Assembly: GCA_964496245.1 (NCBI GenBank)
Contig: CAZBZG010000148.1
Coordinates: forward strand, 1-11,276
Length of the DNA stretch: 11,276 nucleotides
Direction: 5' to 3'
Origin: CAZBZG01 sp964496245
GTDB lineage: Bacteria > Planctomycetota > SZUA-567
Shown here: positions 7,087 to 11,276 of the stretch, one piece after another
Layout: each line of letters opens with the position of its first letter
Numbering within the stretch: position 1 is the first letter of the stretch
The notes under the pieces: generated by a model
Seen by the model: only the letters and a program-made list of their open reading frames with translations
Told to the model about the DNA's origin: nothing
Databases searched by the model: none
Made by a program: the position numbers and the translations under genes

Positions 7087-7114
7087 TTGACAGGCCGCTG
7101 GAGCGTGGTATACT
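7087..7114 (+). promoter_or_regulatory. Near-consensus sigma-70 promoter
   Basis: TTGACA at 7087-7092 is a perfect -35. TATACT at 7109-7114 matches five of six -10 bases, and the spacer is 16 bp. Transcription should start near 7121, close to the GTG at 7139. It drives the receiver-PAS gene and points away from fliD. This is the best housekeeping promoter in the window. Confidence 0.85.
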
Positions 7115-7138
7115 CGCGCGGAGAACCGCAACCGTATT

Positions 7139-8047
7139 GTGTCAAAGGCGTTAGAAGGGGCGGTCGCATTGAGGGGGATCTCCGCTGTGGGGGACAGGCC
7201 GCGACTGCTCGTGTGTGATGATCCCGCCCAGACGCTGGAGGAAGAGCTTCCGCTCTTCCGGGACCTGGGATGGGCGTGCACCTACGTACAGAGCGTGGAC
7301 GACCTGTCCGGAGGAGAGCTTCAGCCGGATGCAGTGATCCTGAGCGGGCGGCTGCCGGGAGGGCCGGAGGGGCGGGCGTTCGCGCGGCTCCAGCGCGCCT
7401 TTCCGCACGCCCCGCTTCTTGTGGTCGCGTCCGTGCGGAGTCTCTCGACCGCGGTCGCGTTCTTCCGCGCAGGCGCAGACGACTATCTCTCCATGCCCCT
7501 CGCCCGGGACGAGACCCGACAGCGGCTGACGGCCGCTCTGGAGGGAGGCCGCCGGGCTGGTGCGCACGCTGTATCGGAAGTGAGCGCCGAGCTCGCCGGG
7601 GGCGAGGTCCTGGCGAAGCGTACAGGAGCAACCAGCATACCCGGCCGCGCTCCGGCAGAAGGCGGACCGCTCCGAGAGGGGTGCATCGACCTCGAAGCAT
7701 TGGGCTGCGGTGTGTGGGTGTGCGACGGGGAGGGGCGTCTGGTGGCGGCCAACGCGGCCGCCCTCTCGCTGGTGGCCCGGCCTTCGCGCGAGGACCTGGG
7801 GCGGTGTGTCGCGCGGCCGATCGAAGTCTGGGAGCCTTTGGACGCCCGGGGGTGCCTCCTGTCCCCGGAAGCCTGGCCTCCGTTCCGGGCGCTCAAGGAC
7901 CATGCGCCACGAGCCGGCACCATGAGTCTGCTGCGCCCGGACGGGACGCGCGTCCGGGTGCATCTGCACGCCACATTCCGGCAGGGGAGCGAAAAAGGTC
8001 CCTGGATCTGCGTGGCATTGTGTGAAGCCGGGGCCGAGCACGGTTGA
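7139..8047 (+). CDS. Degenerate receiver (pseudo-receiver) fused to PAS domain
   Basis: The product has up to 302 residues. Residues 21-137 look like a CheY-type receiver: an acidic pair Asp27/Asp28 after the first strand, PDAVILSGRLPG (63-74) for the phospho-acceptor loop, and AGADDYLSMPL (111-121) for the last loop. The phosphorylated Asp is replaced by Ser69 and the invariant Lys by Met119, so classical phosphorylation is not expected. After a linker, residues 183-297 resemble a PAS domain: GVWVCDGEGRLVAANAAA, then a GRC turn, a P-P-F-R-A-L segment, LLRPDGTRVRV and a closing strand. No kinase, DNA-binding or cyclase domain follows, so it is probably a sensor or protein-interaction partner. 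The start is uncertain. GTG 7139 lies about 18 nt from the predicted transcription start with a poorly spaced GGAG. TTG 7169 (after AGAAGGGG) and GTG 7187 (after AGGGGG) have better ribosome sites and keep the whole domain. It is divergent from fliD. Confidence 0.8.
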   Translation: MSKALEGAVALRGISAVGDRPRLLVCDDPAQTLEEELPLFRDLGWACTYVQSVDDLSGGELQPDAVILSGRLPGGPEGRAFARLQRAFPHAPLLVVASVRSLSTAVAFFRAGADDYLSMPLARDETRQRLTAALEGGRRAGAHAVSEVSAELAGGEVLAKRTGATSIPGRAPAEGGPLREGCIDLEALGCGVWVCDGEGRLVAANAAALSLVARPSREDLGRCVARPIEVWEPLDARGCLLSPEAWPPFRALKDHAPRAGTMSLLRPDGTRVRVHLHATFRQGSEKGPWICVALCEAGAEHG

Positions 8048-8143
8048 GTACCGATGGTCGCCCACACAGGGATGTCCAAGAAGCTGGGGCGAAAGATGCG
8101 GTGCAGAGACCCCGACAAGCGCTTCCGCGATGTCACAAACCGC

Positions 8144-8172
8144 TTGCGAGACGATGCGTTTCGTGGCATAGT
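8144..8172 (+). promoter_or_regulatory. Probable sigma-70 promoter of the FHA-protein gene
   Basis: TTGCGA at 8144-8149 (four of six) and CATAGT at 8167-8172 (four of six) are separated by 17 bp. They lie in the roughly 200 bp gap between the receiver-PAS gene and the FHA gene, about 70-85 bp before the latter. A CAAGCG/CGCTTG inverted repeat (8116-8121 and 8141-8146) overlaps the -35 and could be an operator. Confidence 0.45.
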
Positions 8173-8243
8173 GTGCGGCTGGGCTTTGGCGCGTCTGCCG
8201 GGTCTTCGGCCGTGCCCAGAGCCGGTGACGTGAACTCGACAAG

Positions 8244-10787
8244 GTGGGGGAGAACGCCTTGGGTGTCGTGGTCGTAACTCGCAAAGGCGCGTCTCTGGGC
8301 ACACACGAGGTGGGCGCAAGCCCGCTCACGGTGGGGACCGACGAGGCCTGCAGCATCCACCTCAGCGGCCCCGGCGTGGATCCACAGCACCTGTTGTTGG
8401 TGGAGAAGCGGGGCCTGACGGCCCTCAAGAATACGGGCAGCCCCGGCGTTGCGTTTCTGAACGGAACGGCTGTGGCCGATGTCGTACAGGTTCAGAACGG
8501 TGACACCATCCGGATCGGCGAGTACCAGCTCCAGTACCTCGCCCAGCGCCCCCAAAAGGGGACAGGCGGCCCGGACGAGGCGTGCAGCGCGTCCGCGCCG
8601 CCGACCGAGGGCGAGACAGCCGAGGAGTCGGCCGAGACGTCAGCTGAGGAGAACGGATCGACGGCCGCACCGTCCGAGGTAGGCGGCGAGTCGGAAGGCA
8701 GCGCCTTGATCGGAGAGTTCGTCGCTGCGGACGCGGACGATGAGGAGTCGCTGGAAACGTCCGGCTCGATCGAGTGTGAGCCGGTCGAGATCTCCCCTAC
8801 GCTGCGCGAACTCGTGCAGGGTCGCCTGGAGATCTTCAATACCCTCGACGCCATGGACGAGGAGCGTCGGGCACTCCTCGACCACGAAGGCATTCCAGAG
8901 CAGGCGGAACACGAGCTTCGGCGCCAGCTCCGGGAGGCCCAGAGTCTGCCGTCGGCCGAGGCGGCGCAGGCGCACATCGACAAGCTCGAGAAGAAACTGG
9001 AAGCCTTGAAAGAGCGGATGGAACGGGGCGAGGCAGAGCCGCATCCGCCCATGGTCGAAGGGGCCATCCAAATGGCCGTCCGGCAGTGGCGGCTCTGCAT
9101 CGAGCGGGAAAACCTCCTGCCGGACATTCTGCGGGAATGCAGGGCTCTGGCCACAGAAGAGCCGCTGCATGCGGTTCTCAAGGCGAGCGGAGTCGAGGTC
9201 GAACCGCTGTTCGGATGGGCCATCTACGGGCTGGCGCTGATGACCCTGCGCGACGAATGGAACGCAGAGAGCAAACAGCTCCGGCGTCAGCTCGAAGCCA
9301 TGGAAGGCAAGCAGCAAGGCTTGCTGAGCCGCCTGCGCGGCCAGAGCGAAGATGAGAAGACGCGGACGGCGGACCTTGCGGGGCGCCACCGGCGAGCTGC
9401 CAAGCTCGTGCAGCAGATCCACCGCGAACTCGCCAGCATCGAGAAACAAATGGTGGAAGAGTTCTGGCGCGTCTACGCCGAGGCGGCCGGCGTTCTGGTG
9501 AAGGGGCGGTTGGCCGGCAACGAGGAACTTTTGCTGCGGGCGTTCCTGCGCTACGGACTGGTGGGCGTCAAGCCGTGGTTCCTGCCGGCGGAAACGGCCC
9601 GTCATCTTCTGGACGCCTGCCGCGACGTGCGCAAGGAGTGGGATTACGCCATGGGAGCGACCCACGTTCTCTACGCGGACGAATACATCGCTTTCGTCGC
9701 CCACGGGCGCATCACGCCCTCGATCGATGAGAATCTGGAACTGAACCTGCGCAACTCGCCGGAGTGGAAGGCCGACAAGGCGTGGCGCCGCATGGTCCAT
9801 ACGCATGTGGCCGAGGCGGCCCTCCGTGAGACGGCGGCTCATCTGGCGGCGCGCATCGAGGAGATCCAGTCGAGGCGGGAAGAGCTCGAGGTCAGCCGGG
9901 ACAAGTTGATTCGCTCGGCGCCGGACTACACGCAGCGGCATCGCGAAATCAGCCAGCAAGTCCAGCGCTGCCGGGTAGAGGCGGGGCGCTTTCAGCGAGC
10001 GGTGGATCGCATCCGCGAACAGCAGTTGCCCCATCTCGAAGACGTGCGGACTGAGGCCGAAAAGCGGTTCGAAGAAGCCGGCTTTCGGCCGACGCGCGAG
10101 TATCTCATTCGGCGCGAAGCCGCGGGCATCCACCGGGTCAGCCGGCTCTGTGCCAATCTCAAGGAGCGGTTTCCGCCCTTTACTCTGCGCGAGCGGCTCC
10201 GGGTCGGCGGAGAGACGGTCAACGACCGGGCGTGCATGCTTGAGGCCATCGAAGACCTGGAGCGCCGCGACCCCACCATCTTCAAGGAACCGCTGATTCC
10301 GGTCAAGAAGAAGGCGCACCGTATCTATCTCCGCTATTCCCCCACCCTGTTGCTCACGCCGAGTTGCGGCTTCATCAGCTACTCGTGGAATCCCCGCTAC
10401 GGCCCCGAGACGGGAAGGCTGGCCGTGCCCGGCTACACGCCGCGGGCCGGCATCCGAGAGCGCATGCTGCACAACGCGTTCGCGGATTTCCGGTGGGATA
10501 CCAGCAAGGCCTCAGCGGGGGTCGACCTGCTGACGAGCGAGACCCTGGTGGCCGAGTACTCGCGCGTGCGGTGGGAGTACCGAAAGCGCGGCAAGGAGAC
10601 CCGGGAGAAGGCCGCCATCTACAACGAGGACAATGATCGACGGAATTGGCGACGGCACTATACGCTTTATCTGTCGAGCGCGCTGGACGGGGGCAAGCTC
10701 CTCTTTTTCAAGTGCAATGAGGTGTATGAGCAGGTGGTGCTCAAGTACCTCGACCTCCCGGAGGGCGTGGAGCGATTGCGCCGCTGA
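8244..10787 (+). CDS. FHA-like domain protein with coiled coils, unknown function
   Basis: I do not recognise this 847-residue protein beyond its N-terminus. Residues 7-100 have the forkhead-associated (FHA) beta-sandwich pattern: PLTVGTDEACSIHL, then GVDPQHLLL, then FLNGTAV and NGDTIRIGEYQLQYL. The usual phosphothreonine-binding Gly-Arg and Ser-Arg pairs read Gly-Thr and Asp-Pro, so canonical phosphopeptide binding is doubtful, although the His is kept. Residues 102-185 are an acidic Ser/Ala/Glu linker. Residues 187-265, 335-405 and 525-615 are heptad-like charged helices, probably coiled coils. Residues 406-520 and 685-847 look globular. The last part is rich in Trp, Tyr and Arg (for example HRIYLRYSPTLLLTP at 692-706 and RRHYTLYLSSALDGGKLLFF at 803-822). 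No signal peptide or membrane segment is seen, so it is cytoplasmic. GTG 8244 is the longest start, but TTG 8259, preceded by GGGGGAG at a 6 nt gap, has a much better ribosome site. Confidence 0.8.
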   Translation: MGENALGVVVVTRKGASLGTHEVGASPLTVGTDEACSIHLSGPGVDPQHLLLVEKRGLTALKNTGSPGVAFLNGTAVADVVQVQNGDTIRIGEYQLQYLAQRPQKGTGGPDEACSASAPPTEGETAEESAETSAEENGSTAAPSEVGGESEGSALIGEFVAADADDEESLETSGSIECEPVEISPTLRELVQGRLEIFNTLDAMDEERRALLDHEGIPEQAEHELRRQLREAQSLPSAEAAQAHIDKLEKKLEALKERMERGEAEPHPPMVEGAIQMAVRQWRLCIERENLLPDILRECRALATEEPLHAVLKASGVEVEPLFGWAIYGLALMTLRDEWNAESKQLRRQLEAMEGKQQGLLSRLRGQSEDEKTRTADLAGRHRRAAKLVQQIHRELASIEKQMVEEFWRVYAEAAGVLVKGRLAGNEELLLRAFLRYGLVGVKPWFLPAETARHLLDACRDVRKEWDYAMGATHVLYADEYIAFVAHGRITPSIDENLELNLRNSPEWKADKAWRRMVHTHVAEAALRETAAHLAARIEEIQSRREELEVSRDKLIRSAPDYTQRHREISQQVQRCRVEAGRFQRAVDRIREQQLPHLEDVRTEAEKRFEEAGFRPTREYLIRREAAGIHRVSRLCANLKERFPPFTLRERLRVGGETVNDRACMLEAIEDLERRDPTIFKEPLIPVKKKAHRIYLRYSPTLLLTPSCGFISYSWNPRYGPETGRLAVPGYTPRAGIRERMLHNAFADFRWDTSKASAGVDLLTSETLVAEYSRVRWEYRKRGKETREKAAIYNEDNDRRNWRRHYTLYLSSALDGGKLLFFKCNEVYEQVVLKYLDLPEGVERLRR

Positions 10788-10806
10788 TCGAACGGCCGAA
10801 AAAAGA

Positions 10807-10836
10807 ATGGCATGTCGCCTCAGAGGCGCATATACT
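10807..10836 (+). promoter_or_regulatory. Candidate promoter with internal inverted repeat
   Basis: ATGGCA at 10807-10812 (four of six -35 bases) and TATACT at 10831-10836 (five of six -10 bases) are 18 bp apart. The spacer contains CGCCT-CAG-AGGCG, extended with one bulge to ATG/CAT, so the dyad covers 10812-10831 and touches the -10. Such a placement suits a repressor site. Transcription would start near 10843, about 40 nt before the small downstream gene. Confidence 0.5.
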
Positions 10837-10881
10837 GTTGGGTGCAGGTAGACGGTGCGGAGCATTGGCCGGAGAGAAACC

Positions 10882-11127
10882 GTGGCTGAGAAGGCTTCTG
10901 AGGGGATGATCGACCAGTTGCTGTCTGCCGGACAGACCGCCATCGCGCACCATCTCCAGGGCAAGACCGATTTGGAGCACGAGGCGCTGGAATTCATGGA
11001 CTCCCTCTGGGATCAGATGCCGAAATCGGTACGCGAGCAGGCGTTGGAGCGCCTCCGCGAGAGCGGGTTGGGTCAGTTCGCCGACCGCATCCACAGGGAA
11101 CGCAAGGACCTGGCCGATTTGGGGTGA
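10882..11127 (+). CDS. Small helical protein of unknown function (81 aa)
   Basis: The product is 81 residues, highly charged and predicted almost wholly helical. One helix runs about 8-26, a second about 30-45 (LEHEALEFMDSLW), then a Pro-containing turn (QMPKSV), a third about 49-61 and a last about 64-79. No cysteines, membrane segment or signal peptide are present, and no known family is recognised. GTG 10882 is preceded by GGAGAG with a 5 nt gap. A GTG at 10855 in the same frame would add nine residues but has no comparable ribosome site and would begin only about 12 nt after the predicted transcription start. The gene follows the FHA-protein gene by 94 bp and appears to have its own promoter. 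The amphipathic helices suggest a protein-protein interaction module, but this is inference only. Confidence 0.65.
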   Translation: MAEKASEGMIDQLLSAGQTAIAHHLQGKTDLEHEALEFMDSLWDQMPKSVREQALERLRESGLGQFADRIHRERKDLADLG

Positions 11128-11137
11128 CCCCTCCGTG

Positions 11138-11156
11138 CGGCGGACGTCGCCCGCCG
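11138..11156 (+). terminator. Weak hairpin after the small gene
   Basis: CGGCGG and CCGCCG form a 6 bp GC stem over a 7 nt loop, 10 bp past the stop of the small helical gene. Only GCTGTT follows, without a proper T-run. It might assist termination. The remaining 120 bases to the window end show no gene or other element that I can support. Confidence 0.25.
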
Positions 11157-11276
11157 GCTGTTCCCGCCACTTTCCGCAGAACCGCTTCCCCGCCCCAATG
11201 CTGGTCAGCACGTCTGCCGCCGCCGCACACGGAAAAAGCGCCTTCATTCGATCAAGCCCCTGCCGAGACCGCCGCT

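Noticed and set aside
6828..7700. Upstream extension of the fliD reading frame by 291 codons
   Set aside because: The extension has no FliD similarity, runs over the sigma-28 promoter and opposite the receiver-PAS gene, and is excluded by the strong ribosome site before ATG 6827.
8640..10472. Minus-strand open frame of 610 codons opposite the FHA-protein gene
   Set aside because: Antisense shadow. The plus-strand frame has an FHA-like domain, heptad helices and balanced composition, while the minus-strand translation has none of these.
11138..11235. Long-range inverted GC-rich segments near the window end
   Set aside because: Simple GCC/GGC-rich stretches pair easily in GC-rich DNA. The match is interrupted and shows no attachment-site or insertion-sequence structure.

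Overview
The window is GC-rich DNA from a flagellated, Gram-negative-type bacterium, most likely a planctomycete or another member of the PVC group. The main evidence is a SpoVG protein with a zinc ribbon inserted after its MPSRK motif, a form I associate from memory with planctomycetes. An MEP-pathway kinase, a heptosyltransferase-like GT9 enzyme and a FliD filament cap fit that view. The assignment is inference and was not confirmed by any search.

Layout. Bases 1-207 hold no confident gene, only a possible promoter and a short upstream ORF whose stop overlaps the ispE start. Bases 208-2741 carry a plus-strand housekeeping group: ispE (isoprenoid precursor kinase), spoVG (nucleic-acid-binding regulator) and a family 9 glycosyltransferase. 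The glycosyltransferase gene converges on a very large minus-strand fliD gene (2853-6827), with a strong hairpin between them. FliD is 1324 residues long. It carries a long run of flagellin hook IN repeats and, unusually, a discoidin-like (F5/8 type C) domain inserted just before the C-terminal coiled coil. A divergent intergenic region (6828-7138) holds a convincing sigma-28 promoter for fliD on one strand and a near-consensus sigma-70 promoter on the other. The plus strand then runs through three poorly characterised genes, each starting with GTG or TTG. They are a degenerate response-regulator receiver fused to a PAS domain, an 847-residue protein with a degenerate FHA domain and coiled coils plus an unrecognised C-terminal domain, and an 81-residue helical protein.

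How the genes may work together. The first three genes are ordinary metabolism, regulation and envelope functions. The second half is more accessory: a modified flagellar tip adhesin or cap lies back-to-back with a cluster of signalling-like proteins that have recognisable folds but lack canonical catalytic or phospho-binding residues. A functional link between the cap and the signalling cluster is only a hypothesis based on adjacency and the shared divergent control region. No RNA genes, insertion sequences, CRISPR arrays or attachment sites were seen.
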